A stretch of 38,484 nucleotides of DNA, taken from NCBI GenBank assembly GCA_902812365.1, contig CADDZC010000037.1, positions 1 to 38,484 on the forward strand. Reading direction: 5' to 3'. Both the position numbers and the translations under genes were made by a program. This document shows positions 8,253 to 16,641 of this stretch, one piece after another. Below the pieces are notes generated by a model. That model worked only from the letters and a program-made list of their open reading frames with translations. It was not told the origin of the DNA and did no database searches. This DNA comes from Acidobacteriota bacterium. GTDB taxonomy: Bacteria > Acidobacteriota > Terriglobia > UBA7540. The stretch's first letter is position 1; every line of letters begins with the position of its first letter.

Positions 8253-10928
8253 TCACTGTCCCGCCAATCGGAATGAATAGTGTCCAGACCCGACCTCAAA
8301 GCGGATGTCATTCCGCGTCGCCGTCGCGCCGATGACGCCCGGCACGCCCGGTACGAAATGGCCGTCTTGCCAGACGACGCGGTTGCTTTCCCAGACCGTG
8401 ATTTCCGTCATCTCATCGTCCTTCGGCACCACCACTTGGGCTTGGCTGGAAACCGGAACGATGACGTCCAGGGTGATCACGCCGGGTTGATGCGTCCAGG
8501 AGGACGACACCGGCCCGCGAAGGGTTTCCACCGTGGCGCTGGCCCACGTCAGGTCTTCGACGACCTGAGGGTCGATGCGGAGATGTTGGTAACCAACGTC
8601 AGCGGGACCGTCGCCGTCGATGTTGATCCCCGCGAGCGCCTGGTAAAACCAGGCTCCCAGGCTCCCGAACATGGCGTGGTCCTGGGAGTTCATCGACGGA
8701 CCGGTCTTCTTCTGCCACAGCTCCCACAGAGTCGTCGCCCCGTTGGCTAGCATGTAGCCCCAGCTCGGATAAGTGGTCTGCGTCGTGAGTTCGTAGGCGA
8801 GGTCCGCCCGGCCGTAGCGAGTGAGCGTCGGCAGCAGATATTTGATCCCGATAAAGCCGGTGGTGACGTGGGTATTGTGCGTATACACCACGTCATCGGT
8901 CAGACGGCCCAGCACCCGGCCACGCTCGCGATCGGGAACGAGATCGAGGAAGAGCGGGAAGGCGTTGGCCGTCTGCGAGCCGTTGGCGTAATTGCCGGTG
9001 GCGGCGTCAAAGAACCGGCGATTGAAGGCGTCCTGGATCTGGGCGGCCAGCTGCGAATAAGCCTCGGCGTCGGCGTTGTGGCCCAGAATCTTGGCCATTT
9101 TGGACAGTAGGAGAGTATCGTAATAGTAGTACGCGTCGGAGATCAGCGCGCCCGGCGTGGGTTCGACGGCTACCCAATCGCCGTAGTAGCTGTAACTAAG
9201 AACGTCGTCTTTCGCCCGACTGCGGAGCAATTCAACCCACTTTTTGATGCCGTCGTAGTGTTCCTCAAGAATCCGCTGGTCTCCGTACTGCTCCCACATG
9301 TACCAGGCGATGAGCGGATAGGCCGTGCCCCAGGCAGGATCCGCCGGGTAGCTTCCGTAGACATGGGGCACCGTATCGGGCACCGCGCCATCGGGACGTT
9401 GGGCGTCGTGAATGTCGCGCAGGAAATTGGTGTAGAACGCCGCCATGTCAAAGTTCAGCATGGCCTCTTCGGCGGTCACTTGGGCGTCGCCCATCCAACC
9501 CTGGCGCTCGTTGCGCTGATCACAATCAGTCGGAATGCCGAATAGATTCGTCTGTTGGGACCAATAGATCAGCTTTTGAATCTCGTTCAATATCGGTTTC
9601 GAGGCGGCGAAACTCCCGGTCTCTTCCACCGCCGTGTGGATCACGCGTCCGCGAAGGGTGTTAAGGTTCGGTGTTCCTGGGTAGCCCGTCACCTCCACGT
9701 AACGGAAGCCGTGATAGGTGAAGCGGGGTTCCCACGTCTCAATCCCCTGGCCGCGCAAAGTATAAGTGTCGCGGGCCTTGGCGGCCCGGAGGTTATCGCG
9801 GTTGATCATACCGTCTGGATACACGAGTTCGGCGAAACGCAGTCTCACGGTCGCGCCGCGCGGACCGCTGACCCGAAGCCTGACCCAACCGCTCATATTC
9901 TGTCCCATATCGTAGACGTAGACGCCCGGCTGGGGATTGGCGATAGCCACCGGCACGACGTCGTCAACGACCCGGATTGGGGGCATCATTTCAGCCGACA
10001 GCTCGCCCGCAGGACCGCCGATCGTGATAGCCGCTGGCCATCCGGTATCATCGAAGCCGGGCCGATCCCAGCCCGGCGTCTCCAGTCGCGCATCGTAGGT
10101 CTCACCGTTCCAGACGCTGTCGCTGGTAATCGGCCCGTTGTTGGCCTTCCAAGAGGGACCGCTGACGACACTCAGGCGCCTGCCCCCCGCCAGTTCGATA
10201 TTCATTTGGAACAGCAGGGCGCGCGAATGGTACCAGCCTTGGCCGAGCATGACGCCGACGGCGTTCGCTCCGCGCCGCAGCTCAGCCGTGACGTCGTAAG
10301 TGGTATAGAGCACACGCCGGTTGTAAGTCGTCCAGGCGGGATCGAGGACGTTATCTCCGATCTTCTCGCCGTTCACGCGCAATTCGTAATAACCGATGCC
10401 GGCGATGTAAGCGCGGGCGCGAACGACCGAGGTCGGCACCGCGAACTCGGTGCGGAGCTGATTCGCGCCCCCGATCCACTGCCCCTGCCACTCCTCACGG
10501 GTCAATAGGCCCATCTCAAAGTGCGCCGGCCGGCTGTAACCGCTGACGTTGCCTTGTTGGTCCCAGTATCGAACCTTCCAGTAATAGGTGGCGCCGCTGG
10601 CCAGAGGCTTGCCGCCATAAACGACCTGGGTGGAATCGCCCGATACGACTCGGCCGCTGTCCCACTGGTCGCCGCGATCGCCGGCCAGGGAGTCCGGCCT
10701 CGTCGCTACCAGGATTTGATATGCCGTTTGCCGCTCCGCACGCGCAGTATGCCCGTCCACCCACGCGAAACGGGGCTGTCGGACGTCAATGCCCAGCGGA
10801 TTCACCAGGTACTCGACACGCAAATGCTGGGGTTCTTCCGGTCCGCCCAAGCTGACGGCGAGCCGGGCGGAAGTGACTACCAGAGCAACCGTCACGATCC
10901 CGGTCACGTAGGTTCTTCGGAAACTCAT
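8253..10928 (-). CDS. Exported alpha-L-rhamnosidase, GH78
   Basis: 891-residue glycoside hydrolase releasing terminal alpha-L-rhamnose from plant glycosides or polysaccharides. Seen: an N-terminal signal peptide (FRRTYVTGIVTVALVVTSARLAV) implying export; Fn3-like and beta-sandwich modules in the first ~400 residues, including QPGVYVYDMGQNMSGWVRLRV and the RDTYTLRG/WEPRFTYHGFRYVEV block typical of GH78; then the (alpha/alpha)6 catalytic domain with PTDCDQRNERQGWMGDAQ (about 466-483), which carries the family's acidic pair region, and GATTLWELW (about 725-733) with the second catalytic Glu; and a C-terminal beta-sandwich. An AGG-rich ribosome-binding site (GGAGG) precedes the ATG. It sits 31 bp after the SDR gene in the same operon, which supports use of the freed L-rhamnose by its neighbours. 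Confidence 0.93.
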   Translation of the reverse strand: MSFRRTYVTGIVTVALVVTSARLAVSLGGPEEPQHLRVEYLVNPLGIDVRQPRFAWVDGHTARAERQTAYQILVATRPDSLAGDRGDQWDSGRVVSGDSTQVVYGGKPLASGATYYWKVRYWDQQGNVSGYSRPAHFEMGLLTREEWQGQWIGGANQLRTEFAVPTSVVRARAYIAGIGYYELRVNGEKIGDNVLDPAWTTYNRRVLYTTYDVTAELRRGANAVGVMLGQGWYHSRALLFQMNIELAGGRRLSVVSGPSWKANNGPITSDSVWNGETYDARLETPGWDRPGFDDTGWPAAITIGGPAGELSAEMMPPIRVVDDVVPVAIANPQPGVYVYDMGQNMSGWVRLRVSGPRGATVRLRFAELVYPDGMINRDNLRAAKARDTYTLRGQGIETWEPRFTYHGFRYVEVTGYPGTPNLNTLRGRVIHTAVEETGSFAASKPILNEIQKLIYWSQQTNLFGIPTDCDQRNERQGWMGDAQVTAEEAMLNFDMAAFYTNFLRDIHDAQRPDGAVPDTVPHVYGSYPADPAWGTAYPLIAWYMWEQYGDQRILEEHYDGIKKWVELLRSRAKDDVLSYSYYGDWVAVEPTPGALISDAYYYYDTLLLSKMAKILGHNADAEAYSQLAAQIQDAFNRRFFDAATGNYANGSQTANAFPLFLDLVPDRERGRVLGRLTDDVVYTHNTHVTTGFIGIKYLLPTLTRYGRADLAYELTTQTTYPSWGYMLANGATTLWELWQKKTGPSMNSQDHAMFGSLGAWFYQALAGINIDGDGPADVGYQHLRIDPQVVEDLTWASATVETLRGPVSSSWTHQPGVITLDVIVPVSSQAQVVVPKDDEMTEITVWESNRVVWQDGHFVPGVPGVIGATATRNDIRFEVGSGHYSFRLAGQ

Positions 10929-10959
10929 GATGGATACCTCCAGGCAGCAGCCGGCGGGA

Positions 10960-11718
10960 TCAAACGGCTGTGTAGCCGCCGTCCACCATCAGGTGGGTGC
11001 CGGTCACGTAAGAAGATTCGTCTGACGCCAGAAACAGAATGGCGTACGCGACTTCGCGCGCCTGGCCAATCCTGCCGAGGAGTGTCTTGGCCCCTTCTTC
11101 TCGCTCGAACTGCTGAAGAGTCAGTTTTGCCTGCTGCATATGGCGGTAAGATGCCGAAGTCAAAATCGTGCCGGGGCAGACGGCGTTCACTCGAATCTTA
11201 TGGGGTGCAAGGTCCATGGCCATGTTGCGGGTCATTTGAAGGATCGCCGCTTTGGTCGAGCTGTACGCGAAGAAGTTCGGCTGCGCCACCCACGCCGAGA
11301 TGGACGCCAGGTTCACGATCGTGCCACCGGTTTTCTTCATGGGCTCGATGGCGTACTTGGTGACCATGGCGGTACCGATTACATTGGTATGGAGCGAGCG
11401 CTGCCAGTCCTCGACCGTGGCGTCGAATCCTTTCAGCACGAAGGCGGCCGCATTATTCACCAGCACGTGCACTCCGCCGAACGCGCGCACAGCTTCTTCC
11501 GCAAGGCGCCGCGCGTCCGATTCCTTGGAAACATCTGCTGCCACAAAGATTGCCTCTCCACCCTTGGCTTGAATTCCGGCGGCCGTCTGGGCCCCGCTCC
11601 CGCCATCGATGTCGGCCACGACGACTTTGGCGCCCTCTTCGCCAAACAGCGCGGCCGTGGCCTCTCCGATGCCGGCACCGGCCCCCGTTACGATGGCAAC
11701 TTTGTCCCTCAGTCGCAT
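10960..11718 (-). CDS. SDR-family NAD(P)-dependent dehydrogenase
   Basis: 252-residue classical short-chain dehydrogenase. Seen: the cofactor loop TGAGAGIG (11-18), acidic Asp36 after beta-2 in VVVADID, which suggests NAD rather than NADP, NNAA (88-91), catalytic Ser in NLASIS, Tyr152-xxx-Lys156 in YSSTK, and PGTI after the active site. Full length. It lies between lutB and the rhamnosidase gene on the same strand. In non-phosphorylative L-rhamnose or L-fucose catabolism SDR enzymes act as the sugar 1-dehydrogenase or as the 2-keto-3-deoxy-methylpentonate 4-dehydrogenase that makes the substrate of the FAH hydrolase. Either role fits; sequence alone does not decide. GAGGGGGA precedes the ATG. 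Confidence 0.88.
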   Translation of the reverse strand: MRLRDKVAIVTGAGAGIGEATAALFGEEGAKVVVADIDGGSGAQTAAGIQAKGGEAIFVAADVSKESDARRLAEEAVRAFGGVHVLVNNAAAFVLKGFDATVEDWQRSLHTNVIGTAMVTKYAIEPMKKTGGTIVNLASISAWVAQPNFFAYSSTKAAILQMTRNMAMDLAPHKIRVNAVCPGTILTSASYRHMQQAKLTLQQFEREEGAKTLLGRIGQAREVAYAILFLASDESSYVTGTHLMVDGGYTAV

Positions 11719-11799
11719 AACTCCCCCTCACGAATCGGTATGTGAGGCTTGCCGCTAAATTACAAGAACCTATGGCCCTTTCCGAAATTCAGCATGTAG

Positions 11800-13266
11800 C
11801 TAGCTGCTAATCGGCTGCCGGTCGGCTCCGACTCCCTTGCTGATTTCCTTAAATTTCTGCCGGAACGATTTGGGAGCCAGCGCCGGCAGGTCCCGGCCTT
11901 CCGTCCAGCGACCCAGCGGATACATGCTCGCTCGCTTAATCCAGGCTTCTTCTACCAGAAATCGCTGGCCGAATCGCGCCAGATGCGCCGCGAGAGTGTA
12001 GGCGAGGGGCCGCTTCATGATCCACGCCCACAAACGCATGGCCATGCGCTCGGTAACGGGACTGCCCTTCGGTTTGGGCGCAGGAGACTCCTGCTGGACT
12101 TTGGCACGCAGACGCAGCAAAAGGTCAGGGATGTTGATTTTCACCGGACAGACGTCGCGGCAGGCTCCACAGAGGGAGGATGCGAAGGGCAGCTCACGCG
12201 CCGGCTCGAGACCTGCAAACAGCGGCGTGATAATCGCCCCGATCGGGCCTCCGTACACCCAGCCATAAGCGTGCCCGCCAATCTTGCGATAGACCGGACA
12301 AGCGTTCAGGCACGCCCCGCAGCGGATGCAGCACAGCGCTTCCCGCATCCCTTCGTCGGCCAGCGCCCTAATGCGCCCGTTGTCGACCAGCACCACGTGC
12401 ATTTCATCCGGGCCGTCTTCACCCGCACGGCGGGGGCCAGTGAGCAACGACGTATAAGACGTGAGCTTCTGGCCAGTCGCCGAGCGGGCCAGCAAGCGGA
12501 GAAAAACGGCCAAGTCCTCCATGCGCGGAACCAGCTTCTCGACGCCGACCAGCGCAATGTGGACGCGCGGGGCGGTCGTCGAAAATCGGATGTTACCTTC
12601 GTTTTCGATCACGACGATGGTCCCTGTCTCCGCCACCGCGAAATTGGCGCCGCTCAGCCCCACTCCAGCCCGCGCAAACGCCTGGCGGAGCGTCTGGCGA
12701 GCGATGGCGGTAAGATGCTCGGGTACTTCTGTGCGCTGGGGATTCACGTGCGCCGCAAAGAGGTCAGCCACATCGGTGCGCGTCTTGTGGATGGCGGGGG
12801 CCACAATGTGCGCCGGTCGCTCATGAGCGAGCTGGACGATGAATTCGCCGAGGTCGGTCTCGACACCCAGAATCCCCGCTGACTCGAGCGCTTGGTTCAG
12901 ATCGATTTCTTCTCCCACCATCGTCTTGGCTTTTACCACTTCGCGGGCTTGGGCGCGCCGGACGATTTCGCAGACGATCTCGCAGGCTTCCCGTCCGGTC
13001 GATGCCCAATGCACCTGGCCCCGGTTCCGCTCGACGCTCGACTCGAACTGCTCCAGGTAAACATCGAGATGCTCGAGGACTTCATGTTTCACGTCCTGGC
13101 CGCGCTCCCGAAGCTTCTCAAAGCCAGGAACTTCCGCGATCGCGTGCAGGCGGTGTGTATACAGGCGCAGTGTCGAAGATCGATATGCTTCCTGCAGGCG
13201 CACGTCGGTCATCGCCTTGTGCGCGAGCTCATGAATCTCACCGCTGTGAATGCCAGTCTCCCCCAT
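11800..13266 (-). CDS. lutB: LutB-type lactate utilisation iron-sulfur protein
   Basis: 488-residue homologue of LutB/YkgF, a subunit of the LutABC L-lactate oxidation complex (lactate to pyruvate). Seen: an N-terminal LUD-type domain (about 60-300) including GANFAVAETGTIVVIENEGNIR; a ferredoxin-like pair of 4Fe-4S motifs, CIRCGACLNACPVYRKIGG (about 310-328) and SLCGACRDVCPVKINIP (about 357-373); and the C-terminal LutB tail ending in WTEGRDLPALAPKSFRQ. Length is normal for the family. It begins 45 bp after lutA. Its presence beside rhamnosidase, SDR and FAH genes fits oxidation of L-lactate made from 6-deoxyhexose breakdown. A lutC gene, usually third in the set, is not present in the window. 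Confidence 0.9.
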   Translation of the reverse strand: MGETGIHSGEIHELAHKAMTDVRLQEAYRSSTLRLYTHRLHAIAEVPGFEKLRERGQDVKHEVLEHLDVYLEQFESSVERNRGQVHWASTGREACEIVCEIVRRAQAREVVKAKTMVGEEIDLNQALESAGILGVETDLGEFIVQLAHERPAHIVAPAIHKTRTDVADLFAAHVNPQRTEVPEHLTAIARQTLRQAFARAGVGLSGANFAVAETGTIVVIENEGNIRFSTTAPRVHIALVGVEKLVPRMEDLAVFLRLLARSATGQKLTSYTSLLTGPRRAGEDGPDEMHVVLVDNGRIRALADEGMREALCCIRCGACLNACPVYRKIGGHAYGWVYGGPIGAIITPLFAGLEPARELPFASSLCGACRDVCPVKINIPDLLLRLRAKVQQESPAPKPKGSPVTERMAMRLWAWIMKRPLAYTLAAHLARFGQRFLVEEAWIKRASMYPLGRWTEGRDLPALAPKSFRQKFKEISKGVGADRQPISS

Positions 13267-13311
13267 GACCCGTGTTCAATGCGTTTCTAATCGCAACCGT
13301 TGACCCGGACT

Positions 13312-14046
13312 TCATTCTTGTTTGGCCAGCAATTCAGCCAAGTGCAGGGTCTTCAGCGGCGATCGCTGGCGGTGAATCAATCCGGCCAGATGCATCAGGC
13401 AGCCGGAATCGTTGGCCACCAGATATTCGGCACCAGCTTCCGCGGCAGCCCGGAGTTTGTCCTGCCCCATGGCTACCGAAACCTCTGGAAACTTCACCGA
13501 AAACGTTCCGCCAAAACCACAGCAAAGACGGTGATCCTGGATCTCAATTAGTTCTGCCCCCTTGACCGCTCGGATGAGCCTTCGCGGTTCCTCCTCGACG
13601 TGCAGTTCACGGTAGAGGTGGCACGAATCGTGATAGGTGACGCGATGGGAAAAACTTGCGCCCACATCTTCCACCCTCAGGACTTTGACCAAAAACTCCG
13701 AAAACTCAAAAAAGCGAGCGCCCAATTCTTTGGCTTTGCGTTGAAGCTCCGGGTCACCTTCAAAGAGCTCGGGGTAAAACACCCGCACCATGGCGGTGCA
13801 GGAGCCTGATGGCGCCACGACGTAATCGACGTCGTCGAATAGGCCTAGCACCCGCGCAGCGACCGTCCGTGCCTCCTTTCGGTAGCCGGTGTTGAAGGCG
13901 GGTTGTCCGCAGCAGGTCTGCGCAGGATTAAACGTCACCTGAACGCCGAGGCGGCGCAGAATGTTAACGGCACACTCGCCCACGTGCGGAAAAAACTGGT
14001 CCCCAAGACAGGTAATGAACAAGGCGACATGCAGGTTCGAAGGCAT
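13312..14046 (-). CDS. lutA: LutA-type (Fe-S)-binding oxidoreductase subunit
   Basis: 244-residue homologue of LutA/YkgE, built of two CCG (cysteine-rich) domains that bind Fe-S centres, as in heterodisulfide reductase and glycolate oxidase subunits. Seen: FITCLGDQFFPHVGEC near the N-terminus, TCCGQPAFNTG (about 43-53), the SGSCTAMV region, then YHDSCHLYRELH and CCGFGGTFSVKFPEVS with a downstream NDSGCLMHLAG. It is the first gene of the minus-strand group lutA-lutB-SDR-rhamnosidase-FAH, and its upstream region faces the argC promoter. Function in lactate oxidation follows from the family and from the adjacent lutB. Confidence 0.9.
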   Translation of the reverse strand: MPSNLHVALFITCLGDQFFPHVGECAVNILRRLGVQVTFNPAQTCCGQPAFNTGYRKEARTVAARVLGLFDDVDYVVAPSGSCTAMVRVFYPELFEGDPELQRKAKELGARFFEFSEFLVKVLRVEDVGASFSHRVTYHDSCHLYRELHVEEEPRRLIRAVKGAELIEIQDHRLCCGFGGTFSVKFPEVSVAMGQDKLRAAAEAGAEYLVANDSGCLMHLAGLIHRQRSPLKTLHLAELLAKQE

Positions 14047-14611
14047 CAGTGTTTGAGCGACTTGACGGCAACTCGTCTTCCGTCCGACCCCCGGGAGCTC
14101 AAATTGGCGTTAATCCGTCCGCTTCGCCCCATGGAGTGTCAACGCTACTTGAAATCGAAAAATCCGTCAAGCTTGCCAGTAGCTGCGAACAGCACTCCAC
14201 CAAAGCCGCTGCCAGCGACCGCCCATCGAAGGCACCGGGTCGATTATCCGGAAAGAGGTATTGCGGGCGAGAGACGTTAGATTTGGCCCGCCAACCACTC
14301 TGGAAAATCTCCGGAGTCTTCAACCCGGCTGCCGACCAGCTGCTTTTCCCATGGCCAAACCCATTGATCCGTCGAGGGTTCCGCAGTGCCAGGATTCCTA
14401 TTGAACTCCATTGCCGAATCTTGACTCAAGCGCTTGTGACGGAACAACAGAACCGGCCTGTGGCGTACCGGTCGAGGACGGTGCGCGCGACACCGAGCTT
14501 GGGTTCATCTGCCTCACTGCCCGTTGATGTCGAGACGAAACTGAGCGCGGAGCCAGTTGGTAGACCTCCGATAGCCGCGCCACGCTGTGGAAGCCGAAGG
14601 AAAAAAACAAA
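14047..14611. other. Divergent intergenic region between lutA and the arg promoter
   Basis: About 565 bp without a recognisable gene. ORFs exist on both strands (for example 14049-14615, plus) but none resembles a family or has a convincing ribosome-binding site. The minus strand has a consensus -35 hexamer TTGACA (14142-14137), but the nearest -10-like hexamer (GATTAA, 14115-14110) is 21 bp away, so the lutA promoter is not assigned. A degraded gene remnant cannot be excluded. Confidence 0.4.
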
Positions 14612-14640
14612 TTGACAGGCGGAAGAAAATGCCATATACA
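14612..14640 (+). promoter_or_regulatory. Predicted sigma70-type promoter of the arg operon
   Basis: -35 TTGACA (14612-14617, consensus), 17-bp spacer, -10 TATACA (14635-14640). Predicted start near 14647, giving a ~60-nt leader before argC. The -10 lies inside the first of two AT-rich palindromes that could bind ArgR, so occupancy would block RNA polymerase. Confidence 0.65.
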
Positions 14641-14648
14641 ATGTATAT
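14634..14648 (+). promoter_or_regulatory. ArgR-box-like palindrome 1
   Basis: ATATAC and GTATAT form a perfect 6-bp inverted repeat around AAT. It overlaps the predicted -10 of the arg operon. AT-rich palindromes of this kind ahead of argC are the usual binding targets of the arginine repressor. No ArgR gene is in the window, so the assignment is by position and form only. Confidence 0.5.
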
Positions 14649-14661
14649 TTATGCGGCTGAT

Positions 14662-14673
14662 GTATAATTATAC
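14662..14673 (+). promoter_or_regulatory. ArgR-box-like palindrome 2
   Basis: GTATAATTATAC is a perfect 12-bp palindrome in the leader of argC, about 26 bp (centre to centre) downstream of palindrome 1. Paired ARG boxes are common, though in E. coli they sit closer (about 21 bp). It shares the GTATA half-site with palindrome 1, which argues for one protein binding both. Confidence 0.5.
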
Positions 14674-14706
14674 CTTAGACTAACGGCGGAATCCCAGGGG
14701 ATGACG

Positions 14707-15816
14707 ATGAACGAAGCACCGACAGTTTCGGAAACGGAGATCGAGTGTGATCCATCCTCGGAGCTTTTTGCAAGCCGACGCATACGAGTGGCAATCGTCG
14801 GAGCCACCGGTTACGCCGGCCGGGAGTTGGTGAGGCTGCTGGAGAGACACCCTTCGGCAAGTCTGGTGCGGTTGATGTCCTCGGGGCGCGGCTCGAGTGG
14901 GCCGCGTCCGATCGAGTCTTCGCATCCTGTGTTGCGACGGTCCGCTTCATGCCGGAGCCGTACGTTTCAACCACTCTCCGCGGCAGACTTGAATTCGTCG
15001 GATGTGGACGTGGTTTTTCTCGCCACACCCCACGAGACGTCGCACAGCCTCGTTTCGGAGCTTCTCGAACGTGGTCTGCGAGTTGTAGATTTGAGCGGCG
15101 CATTCCGCTTGAAAGACCGCGCCGCATACCCCCGCTGGTACGGCTTTGAGCACGTCGCGGACGAAGCTCTGGCGCAGGCCGTTTACGGCGCGCCGGAGCT
15201 GGATGGCGAGGCCATCCGGCGCGCGAAGCTCGTTTCCAATCCGGGCTGCTACGCGACCTCGGTCATTCTGGCACTGGCGCCGATGCTGCGCGCTGGCTGG
15301 GTCGATCCTGCCAGCGAGATCATTTGTGACTCGAAGTCAGGCGCGAGCGGAGCCGGTCGGACACTGAGTGAAAAATTGCATTTTGCGGAGGTCAACGAAA
15401 ACTGCCGGGCCTATAGTCTGTTTAATCATCGGCATGTGCCTGAGATCCTGCAAGCCCTCGGGCTGGGAGAAGGCCGCCTGGTCTTCACGCCGCATCTTTT
15501 GCCCCTGACTCGGGGCCTCCTGAGTACGATATATTTGCGCCTCAGCAAGCCGCGGAAAATTGCCGAAATGGTAGAACTTTATCGTGATTTTTATGCTGTG
15601 GCTCCGCTCGTCCGCGTCTATGAAGAGGGAGTGCTTCCCGAAATCCAGGCGGTGGCCTATACCAACTACTGTGACGTCGGGTTCGCGGTCGATGAGTCCG
15701 GGCGTCGGGCGATTGTGGTTTCAGCGCTCGATAATCTGGGCAAAGGAGCGGCGGGCCAGGCGATTGAGAACATGAACCTGATGATGGGCGTGGCCCAGGA
15801 TGCGGGGCTGGTATGA
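14707..15816 (+). CDS. argC: N-acetyl-gamma-glutamyl-phosphate reductase
   Basis: 369-residue NADPH-dependent reductase of N-acetylglutamyl phosphate to the semialdehyde, step 3 of arginine synthesis. Seen: VAIVGATGYAGRELVRLL near residue 30, ATPHETSHSLV, VVDLSGAFRLKD, the active-site Cys181 in SNPGCYAT, KSGASGAGR, the HRHVPEI motif and HLLPLTRGLLSTIY. Two ATGs are possible. AGGGG (14696-14700) abuts the ATG at 14701 but sits 6 nt before the ATG at 14707, so I prefer the latter. A ~25-residue N-terminal extension precedes the usual family start. First gene of a five-gene operon; its TGA overlaps the argB ATG. Confidence 0.95.
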   Translation: MNEAPTVSETEIECDPSSELFASRRIRVAIVGATGYAGRELVRLLERHPSASLVRLMSSGRGSSGPRPIESSHPVLRRSASCRSRTFQPLSAADLNSSDVDVVFLATPHETSHSLVSELLERGLRVVDLSGAFRLKDRAAYPRWYGFEHVADEALAQAVYGAPELDGEAIRRAKLVSNPGCYATSVILALAPMLRAGWVDPASEIICDSKSGASGAGRTLSEKLHFAEVNENCRAYSLFNHRHVPEILQALGLGEGRLVFTPHLLPLTRGLLSTIYLRLSKPRKIAEMVELYRDFYAVAPLVRVYEEGVLPEIQAVAYTNYCDVGFAVDESGRRAIVVSALDNLGKGAAGQAIENMNLMMGVAQDAGLV

Positions 15817-16610
15817 AGTTGGTCGTCAAGATTGGCGGACAGGCGAGCGACGACGCCAAGCAGCGAAGGCGCCTAGCGCGTCAGATTGCGCAGCTCGCTC
15901 AGATTGGTCATTGGGTGACGGTGGTGCACGGTGGGGGGAAGCTGCTCACCGCGACGCTGGAGCGGCTGGGTATTGCCACCAAATTTCATCATGGACTGCG
16001 CGTCACCGATGACGCCACCCGGGATGTTGCCCTTATGGTGCTGGCCGGCGCCGTCAACAAGCGGTGGGTGGCAGAGATCGAAGCCCAAGGCCAGCCGGCG
16101 CTCGGCCTCTGCGGTGGCGACGCAGGGCTGGTGGAGGCTCGCAAACTCAGGCCCCTCGCTGGCCGCTCACCAAAGAAGTTGGGCTGGGTGGGAGAACCCC
16201 AGCGCGTGAATCCGCGCATTCTCGAAATCGCTTTTGAACAAGGCTTGGTGCCCGTGGTCGCGAGCCTTGCTCCCAACGCGCGGGGTGAGTATTTGAACAT
16301 GAACGCCGACGATCTAGCCGCCGCTCTAGCCGTTGCCCTTCGGGCCGATCGGCTATGCTACCTCACCGAGTCGGGCGGCGTGTGGGATGCGACGCGGCAA
16401 CTCTTGCCAGTGGTCAAAGTCAAGGACATTGCAGGTTTGATCGAACGCGGTGTGGTGCGCGACGGAATGATTCCCAAGCTATTGTCCTGTGCAAGAACGG
16501 TCGGGCGGCACGTCAGCGAAATTGACATCATTTCGCCCGCCGTCCCGCAGGGGCTTTGGCGCGCGCTCGGGGAGGGCGAGCCCGTGGGCACGCGTATTCT
16601 GAACTCGTGA
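15813..16610 (+). CDS. argB: Acetylglutamate kinase
   Basis: 265-residue amino-acid kinase phosphorylating N-acetylglutamate, step 2 of arginine synthesis. Seen: KIGG near the N-terminus (Lys6), VVHGGGK (38-44), the substrate region HHGLRVTDDATRDVA, NMNADDLAAALA, and GMIPKL near residue 220. Several positions depart from the commonest forms: the last motif is DGMIPKL where GGMIPKV is typical, and NMNADD replaces NINADT. This still fits ArgB and related LysZ kinases; the operon decides for ArgB. The start ATG at 15813 overlaps the argC stop (ATGA), which implies coupled translation. Confidence 0.92.
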   Translation: MKLVVKIGGQASDDAKQRRRLARQIAQLAQIGHWVTVVHGGGKLLTATLERLGIATKFHHGLRVTDDATRDVALMVLAGAVNKRWVAEIEAQGQPALGLCGGDAGLVEARKLRPLAGRSPKKLGWVGEPQRVNPRILEIAFEQGLVPVVASLAPNARGEYLNMNADDLAAALAVALRADRLCYLTESGGVWDATRQLLPVVKVKDIAGLIERGVVRDGMIPKLLSCARTVGRHVSEIDIISPAVPQGLWRALGEGEPVGTRILNS

Positions 16611-16641
16611 GCAGCTGGCGTTAGGCGAGGAACACCAAACT

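Noticed and set aside
14137-14142. Consensus -35 hexamer upstream of lutA
   Set aside because: The nearest -10-like hexamer is 21 bp away, too far for a normal promoter, so no promoter is called.
14049-14615. 188-codon plus-strand ORF in the lutA-argC gap
   Set aside because: Non-ATG start, no ribosome-binding site, no recognisable family, and it ends in the arg promoter.
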